Shown: positions 45,661 to 56,689, counted from the first letter of the stretch. The stretch: 64,000 nt of DNA from Odontocerum albicorne (GCA_949825065.1 OX463842.1:1681501-1745500), one strand, 5' to 3'. Made by a program: numbers and translations. The notes: generated by a model not told the origin, from the sequence alone.

Positions 45661-46020
45661 TTGGCTTTAGGTGGAGTATCGTGTTAATATTATCGTACAT
45701 TTTGATGAGATCTCCAAAAAGGGTTATCTTCAAGTATTTCCTAAAATCGCACATGCCGCTCAAATCTCTTACACTTAAAGACATGCCATTCTGCGTCACG
45801 GAACCAGCAACGATAAAAGCTCTTATCATAATACCCTGCCCTATTAGATCGATTCAGAATAATCAATTTATTAACATACTCGTATATGAAGGTGAAATTG
45901 ACCTCGACGTTCCAGTCGTCTCCGAAGGATGTCTCAGACCTAACTTAACTGATAGAATGGAGACATCGCATTAACGATCATGGATACAAAGATCTTAAGA
46001 TTGAAGTCAATCCGAGACTA
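45661..46020 (+). other. Unassigned DNA with the end of a 130-codon ORF (45582-45974)
   Basis: The frame begins in the repeat and continues as WSIVLILSYILMRSPKRVIF, later VYEGEIDLDVPVVSEGCLRP. Outside the repeat about 95 codons stay open, with mixed composition. No family recognised; a decayed transposon ORF is as likely as an exon. Confidence 0.25.
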
Positions 46021-46021
46021 A

Positions 46022-46110
46022 GGCCACACCAAAGTGCTTCGCTAGGTGCTGCGTGACTAATATACTAGGTAACTTCATGCTTGGCCACACCAAAGTGCTT
46101 CGCACAAATT
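46022..46110. repeat. Direct pair of a 22-bp motif
   Basis: 'ggccacaccaaagtgcttcg' occurs at about 46022-46043 and again at 46082-46103, 60 bp apart. Confidence 0.8.
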
Positions 46111-46384
46111 CATTTGACGTACCGAGATTACAATGCAGTAGCTGACTTGAATGTGGACATATTTAGTTCAACACAGTCATAGTTTATGTACGAGTATATA
46201 TATGGTGGACGAATTGACTGAGGGACGAGTGTTGAATTTTTTCTTTGTATTGTATTTCTTTGTATTTATTTTCAACCTACGAAAGTACAATCATATATAA
46301 CGTCAAATAAGCCCGCCAGATTGTATTGCAATAAAAGTGTTAAATAAATAAAATAACAGAAGGTATCATAACAGAACTGGTTGA

Positions 46385-46980
46385 ATGTTAGAAATAGACG
46401 CCAAATTCACACACTGTCTCTATTGTATAATATCCTTAACTTTCCCGCCACCCTCTCTTATCTCACCGAAAACTTTCAGCCTCTTTCCAATCATGGATTA
46501 CCGCTATGCTCAAACAGAGATTTTTTATAAGCCTTTCCAGTTCACCACTCCTCTTTTTTTACGTCGTCCTATACTGTCCATGCAGTGAGACTTTGGAATT
46601 AGTTACAAACCAATATAAGACTCGCTCCGTCCTTGACATGCTTTAAAAAGCGACTGAAAAAACTCTTAATTTCTAGTCAGTAAAATAACGTGTTTCATTC
46701 TTGATTTTTCTTTTCCTTTCCTCTCCACCATCCCTTCATTTTATTTTGATTGATGATATCTCACTTTATATGAAAAATAATGTTCGGGTGATTGTCCGTC
46801 TTTGTGAGGTTCGTGGGCATATGCTCACGTATGTGATTATGGATTTCATGGGGATGGATAGTCATTTGAATTATTTATGCGACCACGTAACTTGTTTAAT
46901 TTACTTTTGTCTGATTGGTTGGAAGAGACACCGGACAATAAGCCCACCAGATTGTATTTGGAATAAAAGTGTTAAATAAA
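46385..46980 (+). mobile_element. LINE family G (CR1-like) 3' end
   Basis: Near 46575-46680 a frame reads TVHAVRLWN, stop, LQTNIRLAPSLTCFKKRLKK then LLIS: the VRLWNxLP...FKKxLK signature at the end of CR1/Jockey-type ORF2. The UTR continues to the tail 'ttggttggaagagacaccgg', caataagcccaccagattgta, and ends (taaa)n. Two further copies, at 32705 (-) and 25200 (+), are shorter at the 5' side. Confidence 0.8.
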
Positions 46981-46984
46981 TTGT

Positions 46985-47631
46985 ACATACATTGTAACAT
47001 CTTTATTTACCGACTGACATGACGGAACTATGCGTGACACAATCTCTGGTAGGAGTAATTGAGATTTTAATCCTTGGTGTTGTTTATAAATGATATGGTC
47101 AGTGTGAACATGTTGATTTACTTCATCTTAGTGTTCTTGTAAATAAAAATTAAAAATACACATAAGATAGCTGCTGAAGTCTTTGGGTACTTATATAAAG
47201 AAATTTAAAAGTTAACGATAGTTATAAAACGACCACATATCTAACATTTTTTTCTTTTATCAAGACATTAACACTGTTGTATACGTCATTGATACGTAGT
47301 CAATTTGAATATAATCCCACTAGTGGTATCCTTGCTATAATGTTCATATAAGCGCGGTTGAAAGGGTGACGTGTAAATGTTAGAGATTTATTAATTTTAA
47401 AGTGGACATTCCTATAATTGATATTGATTATAACTATCTCAAACGAATATTGAATTTACTGTGTCTGAGTCAAAAAAGAATATTTAATGATTCACTTATT
47501 TTGCATAAAATAATCTTTTTTCAATCGAATAGTTCAGAATTGCTTAGTTCTTTCAAATTAAAGTTCCTTCATGGGCTAATTTTCTATTGTAAACAAACTC
47601 TAATTATCAACAAATTCCCCTATAAATATTA
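46985..47631. other. AT-rich intergenic DNA
   Basis: About 650 bp. The 80-codon frame 47402-47644 is not convincing. Confidence 0.5.
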
Positions 47632-47633
47632 TA

Positions 47634-48381
47634 TTAGATGTTAACATAAGTTGTGTCCGTTTTTTTCCAAATCTAAAAATGAGCACCAAAAGATAAACAA
47701 AATGGTAAATGTTATATGTCATTCATTAAATCAATGGGAAAAGTCCAGAAGTTCGGCGCTTGGGTTCCACATGTTTTGAGTGAAAACAACAAAAATCAAC
47801 GTTCGACAATTTCTGCTGGTTTGCTCGTGCGTCATCGAGCTACGCATGACCACAAACAAAGGTTCCTTTACCGCATCATTACTGATTTAAGATGGCGGTA
47901 TACATTTATGTGACTACAATTCATCTGCTCAGCCAATTCTACAGTGGTTTGAAGGTGATCTTCATGAATACTATGGTTTAAGCGGTTCTCATCGAAGTCC
48001 ACTGGTCGTCCGGAACGCTCCATGTCTTTCAGGTCGAAATTACCGTCTTTGAAACGCAAAAGCTATCGACGAGCTGTCCTTTCATTCATAGCATCTTCAC
48101 CGTACATTTCAAAAATATCGCGAGCAGCTTTTGCAACTTTATTCCCTCGATTGAACGCGAACAGAAGGAGGTGTCGAAAATGCTCACTTTCGTCTACTTA
48201 ACATTCCATTTTGAAGGCTTGTAATCAAATAAAATAATATGTGTAACGTAAAAGCAAACACAATTTCTTGTAGAGCAGAAAATTTTCTTTCGAATGACGT
48301 ATAATATTTACCATTTTGTTTTACTTTTGGTGCTCATTTTTAAATTTGGAAAAAACGGACACAACTTATGTTAACACCCAA
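47634..48381. mobile_element. Rearranged mariner, copy 1: both ends derived from the 5' end
   Basis: TA-flanked (47632-47633 and 48382-48383). Both termini are ttgggtgttaac-like (left variant ttagatgttaac) and continue into the same 5' UTR in opposite directions. The left part holds about 90 bp of 5' end, then an internal deletion, then codons for KVQKFGAWVPHVLSENNKNQ and LARHRATHxHKQRFLYRIIT of a mariner transposase. From about 47884 onward the element reads as the complement: codons from the start (ECxVDESEHFRHLLL) to the ITVYRHLK region. The 3' half of the gene with the rest of the catalytic triad and the true 3' end are absent. Confidence 0.85.
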
Positions 48382-48384
48382 TAG

Positions 48385-48600
48385 AATACATATTTTGGAA
48401 AATCAATTTGCTGATATTGCCGATATATTTTTCCAAGGTCTGTTGAGCTATAAAAGTAGACCGATCACAAAGTAAATGAGCTGTTTAATGTAACTTTTTT
48501 TTCTTTGCATTAATGTAAAATTGATATGGTGATATGCGGGCAACTGACTGGGGACGACCCGGTATCGGGTGTAGGTTGTTATTTTTTAATATGGCTTCAG
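48385..48600. other. Short unassigned spacer
   Basis: Nothing recognised. Confidence 0.4.
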
Positions 48601-48604
48601 CAAT

Positions 48605-49860
48605 AATCTAATTGTATTATTTGCATCATACCTAAAAGAAAGATCTCAATACGTAACAATCTGTAACAAGTCTTCTGTGGAATTTATCGCAAGATCTGGT
48701 ATACCACAAGGATCCAATTTAGGTCCTCTACTATTCTTCATATTAGTTGACGAAATTCAAAATTCGATAAGTCACTCGACATGTTTATTGTTCGCTGACG
48801 ACTTGAAAATTTTCAAAAAGATCAAACTGAGCTAAATCATCTTCTGTTCAACATTAATAAATGTGTCTGTGTATCTTATAGTCGATCGTTTTCACCATCA
48901 GTATACTATACAGGGAGAGGCACTAAACAGAGTTTCTGAATTCAAAGATTTGGGAGTAACCTTTGATGTCGGACTCACCATGTCTCACGTTTGATATCGG
49001 ACTGTTACAAAATACTCGGTTTTATAATAAGAATATCAAGAGAATTTAACAGCACCGGTTTCCTCCGAAACTTATATAATTATCTAATTAAAACCAAATT
49101 AGAATATGCATCTACGGTTTGGGCTCCTCATCAGCTCAAATATAAAAAAAATATAGAACAAATACAAAAAAAAATCCTCAGATATCTATGGTACAGAACA
49201 AAGGGCGATTACCCAAAATATGCTCACCATGCCGAACTTCTCACGGTGTGCAACTATAGAAGCCTCGAAACAAGAAGGCAAGAATCCATTATGATATTCT
49301 TAATAAAGGTTTTCCAAGGTTGCTTTAACTGTCCCGCGATTCTAGAAACACTAAGTTTATATATACCCAATAAATATAGCCGTGCAAGGAATCACCCTCT
49401 GTTCTACATACCAACTTACAGGACGAATATCATGGCTAAACACTCAGTCACGCGTGGTATATAGATATTGAACCAATTGAATGACACTGTTGACATATTC
49501 TCGGTAGCGTCCAGCAGTATGAGAAGAATCCTGGCTGATATTATTCCTAACGAATAAGCTAACGCTACTATGGAAGCAGACCCTCTTTGTGTAACAGGAT
49601 AAATTCGTGCAAAGTGGATAAAAAGAAATATATATATTTTTGATATCATTTCGACTCGTGTATTTACTTAGTTATGTGTCTTTTTATGTGTTGATGTGTC
49701 TTTTTATTTGACTTTGTCGAATTGTTATATGCCATATATTTTTTTATTTTTTTTTATTTTTAGATTATTTTACAAATATTTTAAATGAAATACAAATAAC
49801 TTTTTTAATAGTTTTGTAATGTACATTGTACCGTTGATAAAACAAAATAAAAAAAATACT
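48605..49860 (+). mobile_element. LINE family H (Jockey/CR1-like) ORF2 part and 3' UTR
   Basis: A frame near 48625-48830 reads YLKERSQYVTICNKSSVEF, then RSGIPQGSNLGPLLFFILVD and CLLFADDLKIFKK, giving the GIPQGSxLGPLLF and FADD motifs of reverse transcriptase. After a frameshift the frame 48991-49464 carries NYLIKTKLEYASTVWAPHQ, NIEQIQKKILRYLWYR and so on, with a TAG at 49462 and a further in-phase piece ILADIIPNE before TAA at about 49555. The 3' UTR includes 'gcagaccctctttgtgtaac' and an AT-rich tail to about 49860. Another copy of the 3' UTR lies at 63908-64000 (-). Pseudogene. Confidence 0.82.
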
Positions 49861-50267
49861 ATTTCAACCAATTTTACATTTCGAATGCGAATGGTTACGA
49901 GTAAGCAAATAGCCGATAAAACCATGCAAATACCATCACATATTTCTTCTAAATGATAGTTGAATATTCTAAGTAAGGAATTCCCTTTAATACGATATTC
50001 GTTAAAGTGAATAACCCGGACTTCGTCTTGATAAAAAAGTATTTAAATTTGTCATTTGATTCGACTTTATAGCAAATGCGGCTTTAAGTGTTGATGCAAA
50101 TAATAATATTAACCAAAAAATTATGTATAGTAAAAGGTTTTATGGAGTATGTTCCGCATTTTTGTGGTCTAGAGTAACTAAGTTTCGAGACGTTGCAGCT
50201 CACATTTTCACGGCTTATTAATGCGAACGCTTTTGAGATAAATGAGCTATCAAAAGGTATAATTAAT
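49861..50267. other. AT-rich intergenic DNA
   Basis: No gene seen. A TACGAGTA 8-mer is at 49896-49903. Confidence 0.5.
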
Positions 50268-50269
50268 TA

Positions 50270-51377
50270 TTGGGTGTTAACATAAGTTGTGCCCGTTTTT
50301 TTTTTTCAATTTAAAAATGAGCACCAAAAGTAAAACCAAATGGTAAATGTTATACGTCATTCGAAAGAAAATTTTCTGCTCTATAAGATATTGTGTTTGC
50401 TTTTACGTTATACATATAATTTTTTTTTATTACAAGCCTTCAAAATGGAACGTCAAGTAGACGAAAGTGAACATTTTCGACACCTCCTTCTGTTCACGTT
50501 CAATCGAGGGAATAAAGTTGCTCGCGATATTTGCAAAGTATACGGTGAAGATGCTATGAATAAAAGGACAGCTCGTCAATGATTTTTGCGTTTCAAAGAC
50601 GGTAATTTCGACGTGAAAGACATGGAGCGTTCCGGACGATCAGTGGACTTCGATGAGGACCACTTAAACCATATTATTCATGAAGATCCCCTTCAAACCA
50701 CCGTAGAATTGGCTGAGCAGATGAATTGTAGTCGCATAACTGTATACCGCCATCTTAAATTAACGGGAAAAGTCCAGAAGTTCGGCGCTTGGGTTCCACA
50801 TGTTTTGAGTGAAAACAACCAAAATCAAGGTTCGACAATTTCTGCTGATTTGCTCGCGCGTCATCGAGCTACGCATGGCCACAAGCAAAGGTTCCTTTAC
50901 CGCATCATTACTGGTGATGAAAAATGGTTTGAAAATGGTGATGAAAAATGTTTGAAGGGGATCTTCATGAATAATATGGTTTGAGCGGTCCTCATCGAAG
51001 TCCACTCGTCGTCCGGAACGCTCTATGTCTTTCAGGTTGAATATACCATCTTTGAAACGCAAAAACCATCGACGAGCTGTCCTTTTATTCATAGCATCTT
51101 CACCGTGCACTTCGTTAATATCGCGAGCAGCTTTATTCCCTCGATTGAACGCGAACAGAAGGAGGTGTCGAAAATCCTCACTTTCGTCTACTTGACATTC
51201 CATTTTGAAGGCTTGTAATCAAATAAAATAATATATGTAACGTAAAAGCAAACACAATATCTTATAGAGCAGAAAATTTTCTTTCGAAGGACGTATAACC
51301 TTTACCATTTTGTTTTACTTTTGGTGCTCATTTTTTTAATTTGGAAAAAGCCGGACACAAGTTATGTTAACACCTAA
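50270..51377. mobile_element. Rearranged mariner, copy 2: inverted 5' halves
   Basis: TA-flanked (50268-50269 and 51378-51379), 1108 bp. From the left, the terminus ttgggtgttaacataagttg and a 5' UTR lead to a frame beginning MERQVDESEHFRHLLLFTFN, a stop after NKRTARQ, then FLRFKDGNFDVKDMERSG, helix-turn-helix-like residues to ITVYRHLK, WVPHVLSENNQNQ, and RFLYRIITGDEKW (the D of GDEKW is the first catalytic residue of mariner-type transposases). At about 50955 the sequence flips and reads back as the complement from the EDPLQ codons to the 5' terminus, so about 430 bp at each end are inverted copies. The 3' half of the transposase is absent. Confidence 0.88.
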
Positions 51378-51424
51378 TATTTAAAAAATATTCTCTCAAC
51401 CGGTGTTATCTTTCGTGTCAGCAG

Positions 51425-51500
51425 CTACATGATTTAATGGTTACCATTCACGCTAAGCAAGCAGTCTCACCAGGTTCGATTCCTGGTGGATTCCCTTCCG
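51425..51500 (+). repeat. tRNA-like sequence with perfect T-arm
   Basis: ccagg-ttcgatt-cctgg forms a 5-bp T-stem with a 7-nt loop and B-box, and tgatttaatggtta resembles an A-box. No acceptor stem could be paired, so a SINE head or tRNA pseudogene is more likely than a working tRNA. Confidence 0.45.
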
Positions 51501-51885
51501 GACTGATTTTACAATTAGACCATTTCACATCTGAACCCATGTGCTTTGGTTGTTTAAAGTTAAAACAGCGCTATGTAAATAAATATCCAAACGATAGGTT
51601 ATAGCAGATTAAATATGTCCATCGTCTTGGAACTTAGATATAATTGCCATCGAAACTTTCGGTTTGATAAGTCAAAACTTTGTGCATGTCGAAGTGCAAC
51701 AGTTTGCACAAAATACACTAATATGCGCACTGACGTCTTCCATCCACAGAATAGCTGATAATCATTCTCGGTCTTGAGGGATTGCCTATCATACTATTCT
51801 ACGCTATTTTCTGATCATAATAATCTTGATATAAATATTAATGATAATATTGCCGGTACAACTAAACTGGTGTATCGAAGTTGAA
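51501..51885. other. Intergenic DNA, no gene seen
   Basis: Nothing recognised. Confidence 0.45.
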
Positions 51886-51889
51886 TTTC

Positions 51890-52190
51890 ACAAGATGTTT
51901 CCAGTTGTAGTTGAGTGTCACTGTTTGTCAGGTCGATGAGAGCGTGCAACGGGGTTTTGTTTTTGTGTATTCAAAAATCGGAAAGAAGTATCGATTTATT
52001 TTTTCATGCTAAATATCCTCAGTGAGATACAGGCAAAAGCCTAGTTTACTGGGGATACGACAAATGAAAGGCAACAAACCCAGATCCATTAAAATTGTAT
52101 GTCCAAATCAAATAACCTGTTGTTTTTTCTCAAATTGTGTATATTTCTTGTCATGTGTAATAATAAATAAATAAATAATAATAAATAAAT
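51890..52190 (+). mobile_element. LINE family E 3' UTR end
   Basis: Matches 60735-61030 nearly base for base ('caagatgtttccagttgtag', 'gagatacaggcaaaagccta') and ends in (taaa)n. ORF2 is absent, so it is heavily 5' truncated. Confidence 0.85.
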
Positions 52191-52830
52191 TGTTATTCAT
52201 TATTGAAATTAATTTACTATCTCACATTATGACTTATTTAAGCTGGCTTTATTCAATGTTAATTATTACTGTTAATTCTGAAAAAGCAAAGCACTTGTGA
52301 ATTAATGACGAGATAGTACTAAAAAGGCAATGATATGTGTATGCGAAGTGCGCGCGCTGGCAGTGCAGTGCGCGTGCGCGCTTTCGGTGTTTCCACCGAC
52401 TTATAGACCGAGCAATTAGCAGAAACTACAATACCAAATATCAAAAAAATTACACGCCATCCGCTAATTTAAATACTGTAATAAATTATATTTCCTACAA
52501 TACAGCACACAACAAAAGCTATATATTTATTATAATTGTATGATAACCAAAATAAACTTGTTAATAAATGTGCTAAATCAATAGACAGAATATAATTCCT
52601 TGAGCAAAATTACTAAAATACTAAAAGGTGATAACATCAGTAATGAACTCAAATGCTATTGAATTCTACGTCCTTATCTCACATTATGATCTGGATTCTC
52701 TATTTCAGTCCACATTCAAATAAAACTGAGCATAAATTAGTTTTTATTCAGCCTGTTCCATTAACTGTCACCTGTGGGGCAAGGACTTAATAATTCAAGC
52801 TAATCCGAGAAAGAACCCGTTCTTCTGTGT
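52191..52830. other. Intergenic DNA with a short CpG-rich patch
   Basis: 52335-52400 is dense in gcgc/cgcg, unlike its surroundings, and is followed by AT-rich DNA. No gene supported. Confidence 0.4.
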
Positions 52831-52834
52831 CGTC

Positions 52835-54715
52835 ATGGAGGAACGTGGATACGATCACATATTTAATGCAAGATTAACCTTCGTAGTATATTTGGTTTTC
52901 TGCCATTCCAGGTTTGACAACTTCGGTGTCGTCATGTAGGAACATGGATACGATCGCATATTTAATGCAAGATTAACCTCCGTAGTATATTTGGTTTTCA
53001 GCCATTCCAGGTTTGACAACTTCGGTGTCGTCATGTAGGAACATGGATACGATCGCATATTTAATGCAAGATTAACCTTCGTAGTATATTTGGTTTTCTG
53101 CCATTCCAGGTTTGACAACTTCGGTGTCGTCATGTAGGAACGTGGATACGATCGCATATTTAATGCAAGATTAACCTTCGTAGTATATTTGGTTTTCTGC
53201 CATTCCAGGTTTGACAACTTCGGTGTCGTCATGTAGGAACGTGGATACGATCGCATATTTAATGCAAGATTAACCTTCGTAGTATATTTGGTTTTCTGCC
53301 ATTCCAGGTTTGACAACTTCGGTGTCGTCATGTAGGAACGTGGATACGATCGCATATTTAATGCAAGATTAACCTCCGTAGTATATTTGGTTTTCAGCCA
53401 TTCCAGGTTTGACAACTTCGGTGTCGTCATGTAGGAACGTGGATACGATCGCATATTTAATGCAAGATTAACCTTCGTAGTATATTTGGTTTTCTGCCAT
53501 TCCAGGTTTGACAACTTCGGTGTCGTCATGTAGGAACGTGGATACGATCGCATATTTAATGCAAGATTAACCTTCGTAGTATATTTGGTTTTCTGCCATT
53601 CCAGGTTTGACAACTTCGGTGTCGTCATGTAGGAACGTGGATACGATCGCATATTTAATGCAAGATTAACCTCCGTAGTATATTTGGTTTTCAGCCATTC
53701 CAGGTTTGACAACTTCGGTGTCGTCATGTAGGAACGTGGATACGATCGCATATTTAATGCAAGATTAACCTTCGTAGTATATTTGGTTTTCAGCCATTCC
53801 AGGTTTGACAACTTCGGTGTCGTCATGTAGGAACGTGGATACGATCGCATATTTAATGCAAGATTAACCTTCGTAGTATATTTAGTTTTCTGCCATTCCA
53901 GGTTTGACAACTTCGGTGTCGTCATGTAGGAACGTGGATACGATCGCATATTTAATGCAAGATTAACCTTCGTAGTATATTTGGTTTTCAGCCATTCCAG
54001 GTTTGACAACTTCGGTGTCGTCATGTAGGAACGTGGATACGATCGCATATTTAATGCAAGATTAACCTTCGTAGTATATTTGGTTTTCTGCCATTCCAGG
54101 TTTGACAACTTCGGTGTCGTCATGTAGGAACGTGGATACGATCGCATATTTAATGCAAGATTAACCTCCGTAGTATATTTGGTTTTCAGCCATTCCAGGT
54201 TTGACAACTTCGGTGTCGTCATGTAGGAACGTGGATACGATCGCATATTTAATGCAAGATTAACCTCCGTAGTATATTTGGTTTTCAGCCATTCCAGGTT
54301 TGACAACTTCGGTGTCGTCATGTAGGAACGTGGATACGATCGCATATTTAATGCAAGATTAACCTCCGTAGTATATTTGGTTTTCAGCCATTCCAGGTTT
54401 GACAACTTCGGTGTCGTCATGGAGGAACGTGGATACGATCGCATATTTAATGCAAGATTAACCTCCGTAGTATATTTGGTTTTCAGCCATTCCAGGTTTG
54501 ACAACTTCGGTGTCGTCATGTAGGAACGTGGCTACGATCGCATATTTAATGCAAGATTAACCTCCGTAGTATATTTGGTTTTCAGCCATTCCAGGTTTGA
54601 CAACTTCGGTGTCGTCATGTAGGAACGTGGATACGATCGCATATTTAATGCAAGATTAACCTTCGTAGTATACTTGGTTTTCCGCCATTCCAGGGTTGAC
54701 TACTTCGAAACGATC
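52835..54715. repeat. 99-bp minisatellite, about 19 copies
   Basis: Unit of 99 bp containing 'ggtttgacaacttcggtgtc' and 'catatttaatgcaagattaa'. Two linked single-base variants define subtypes (ttcgtag with ttctgcc; ctccgtag with ttcagcc), with a few recombinants. The unit is 33 codons with no stop on the minus strand, so a 554-codon frame stays open (52855-54519) without being a gene. Confidence 0.97.
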
Positions 54716-54734
54716 ACACGGAAATTTTTGCTGG

Positions 54735-54930
54735 ATTGATGATCTCTGTTTCTTAGTCGATAAGACGTCTGTGTTGTAGCCCGGAGGTAACGGTTTGATT
54801 ACCACTCGAACCCAAACTTAAAAAAAAAATGGTTTTCAGACTGGATTTCATTTAAGGCTCCATAAATATTTCAGGTTGATTGAAGGGAGTTGTCGCATGG
54901 TAGTTATTCCACAGGGTTGTATCTATAAAA
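54735..54930 (+). mobile_element. SINE, old and diverged
   Basis: A-box region 'ttcttagtcgataagacgtc', decayed B-box (ggtttgattacc), body (ggttttcagactggatttca) and tail 'aggttgattgaagggagttg'. Confidence 0.6.
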
Positions 54931-54944
54931 AAAAAGTGGTATAC

Positions 54945-55035
54945 ATGATTCGATCGGGCGCTGCTATAGCTGTCAGACGGGATTTGTTTAATAACAGTGA
55001 GTTCAAGTCCTGAATTGGAGCGCCCTTAAAATTGT
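54945..55035 (+). repeat. tRNA-like sequence with 7-bp acceptor-like pairing
   Basis: gggcgct at about 54957 can pair with agcgccc at about 55018, and a B-box-like gagttcaagtcc lies between. The D and T arms do not fold well. Its end resembles DR1 (9040, 17085). Probably an old tRNA-derived SINE head. Confidence 0.4.
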
Positions 55036-55246
55036 CCTTTGGATTGGATTATATTTTATAAAAAACTTAACGACCCAATCACAGACAATTTGCCTCATCT
55101 AAATTTATACACCTCGTGCAAAGTGATCTTAGGTTTATCGCGATTTCACCTTTTCCTCGGTTAAAATTTCTCATCTTAACTATCTAGTACTATTATTTAG
55201 AATAAATACTTCTTTCTCGCTTCCATTTATTTGACAAATATATGTA

Positions 55247-55485
55247 CAGTACCCGGCGGTAAGTAATACTCACCAGGCTTAAAAAAGTGACTGTCGGCCA
55301 TAATCGGCTAACTTCGGCTTTGTAGAGCGTCGTCCCTGTCACTGATACACGTATTCCGTCGCGATTTGTCAGTCGTTGTCAAGCGTTGTCTAACAACGAC
55401 GACGCTCTATAAAGCCGAAGTTAACCGATTATGGCCGACAGTCTCTTTCTTAAGCCCGATGTGTATTACTTACCCTCGGTAACTG
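55247..55485. mobile_element. Foldback MITE, 239 bp, almost entirely palindromic
   Basis: TA at 55245-55246 and 55486-55487. The arms of about 90 bp (cagtacccggcggtaagtaa at the left; the complement at the right) are inverted copies with a few mismatches. The inner arms include 'ctgtcggccataatcggcta'. TA target and CAGT ends fit a Tc1/mariner-type MITE. No ORF. Confidence 0.88.
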
Positions 55486-55587
55486 TATTTAGTGAGTTTT
55501 TTTAACACTTTTTCTTACGTAAAACGAAAAATAAGTAAATGAAAAACTTATTTTATATTTTTGTGTTCACCACAGTTTTATTTTGGT

Positions 55588-55630
55588 TTACAACCGGTTT
55601 CGAAGATCACCGTCTTCATCGTCAGGCGAA
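55588..55630 (-). ncRNA. Hammerhead-like core, second copy (weaker)
   Basis: Minus strand: ctgacga, then stem gaaga / tcttc around a cggtga loop, then gaaac and accggt followed by T. It keeps CUGANGA and GAAA, but stem I is weak. Similar to 36471-36508. Confidence 0.3.
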
Positions 55631-55940
55631 GATAAACTTAATTGTTAAAAAATATACTTCCTCTACAAGTGTAAATTATATAATATAAGAGGGATGAGGT
55701 AGAGGAAGAGAAGTGGGGAGAGATGTGATGCAATGGTGAATGGGGCGGGGAAAAATGAAAGTGAATCTTTAAGGCAGGTCAAGTCTGGATATCCAGGGGG
55801 GGGTTTTAAATTGGAAACATATTAAGCAGAAGGCTATTATGAAAATTGGTTTGGTTGTTGATGATATTTAAACTTTTTCTTAAACCATTTAAATAATCTT
55901 ACTTATAACCATCAATTATCTTTTCTACTAAAATTGTATC
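55631..55940. other. Intergenic DNA, no gene seen
   Basis: Includes a purine-rich stretch at 55690-55830. Confidence 0.45.
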
Positions 55941-55944
55941 GTAT

Positions 55945-56145
55945 TACGTTCTCACTGTATATAGAACAACTCAATCAGATTATTGCAATATGGCAGTTTT
56001 TGCAAAGTAACCTGTAAAATTGTTGAATAAACTTCGAGTAAAAAAACCCGGGAGTACTATTAAAAAAATTGAGTTCCAATGAAATTCGAAACCGGAACTC
56101 CCAGTCTAGAAAACAGGCGTCTTAACAACTAGACTTAATTTTTTT
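55945..56145 (-). mobile_element. SINE (minus strand), diverged
   Basis: Tail complement with ttgcaatatggcagttttt at 55980, decayed body, then a B-box-like 'gaaattcgaaaccggaactc' and the A-box complement 'cttaacaactagacttaa'. Confidence 0.6.
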
Positions 56146-56304
56146 ACTCTATTATACATTGAAGTGGCAGATATAATTTGCAAGGTTTAAAAATATTTTA
56201 TTTCTCCTTCAAAATATTTCGCCGAATAATCCTAATTAATTAATTATTTAAATATGAGATTGTTTATTTGTATTTTAATTCAAACGTCAAACTTTAGGGA
56301 CTTG

Positions 56305-56655
56305 TGTTTTGCATAGAATGATGAGGTTGTTTTAATAAGAGTCGTCGAGATCGAGATAAGTAAAGAGAGAAAGTTTATTGTAAGCGTCTGTATTTATAAT
56401 GTATAGAACGGCGCAGAACATGTCGCCGGACATATGGTTATTGTCACGCGTACCATATACATTTCATACTACGGTCTGCAGGAGAGGCAAGGTATATGTC
56501 GGGATCTCGCTCTCGCTGTTCGCTACTAGTGAGTTCAATGACCGCGCGGCGACCTTCGCCCAGTGCTGTCTCGCATTCCTTACAGAGCGAGTTCATTGAC
56601 CGAGCGGCCAAAGATCGCCTCAGTGGGTTCAGTGACCGCACGCACGGTCGCTACA
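56305..56655 (-). mobile_element. Candidate solo LTR (minus strand)
   Basis: 351 bp that on the minus strand begin tgtagcgaccgtgcg and end caaaaca (TGT...ACA). They carry tataaata at about 56395 followed 20 bp later by aataaa, an LTR-like promoter and polyadenylation layout. GC is far above that of the flanks. A roughly repeated motif gagttcantgaccg occurs three times in the plus strand at 56535-56635. No matching second LTR or target duplication was seen, so a Ty3-type origin is only suggested. Confidence 0.45.
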
Positions 56656-56689
56656 AAACCATCCTTTAAAAAAAGATATTAATATACAC

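Noticed and set aside
45179..45829. 140-, 112- and 89-codon minus frames
   Set aside because: Mostly the 84-bp repeat in different frames; no recognised family.
51425..51500. Functional tRNA gene
   Set aside because: T-arm is perfect but acceptor and D arms do not pair; a SINE head or pseudogene fits better.
52855..54519. 554-codon minus-strand open frame
   Set aside because: Entirely made of 99-bp tandem units; length divisible by three explains it. No non-repeat sequence, no domain.
54957..55025. Functional tRNA gene
   Set aside because: 7-bp acceptor-like pairing exists, but the T-stem and anticodon arm do not fold.
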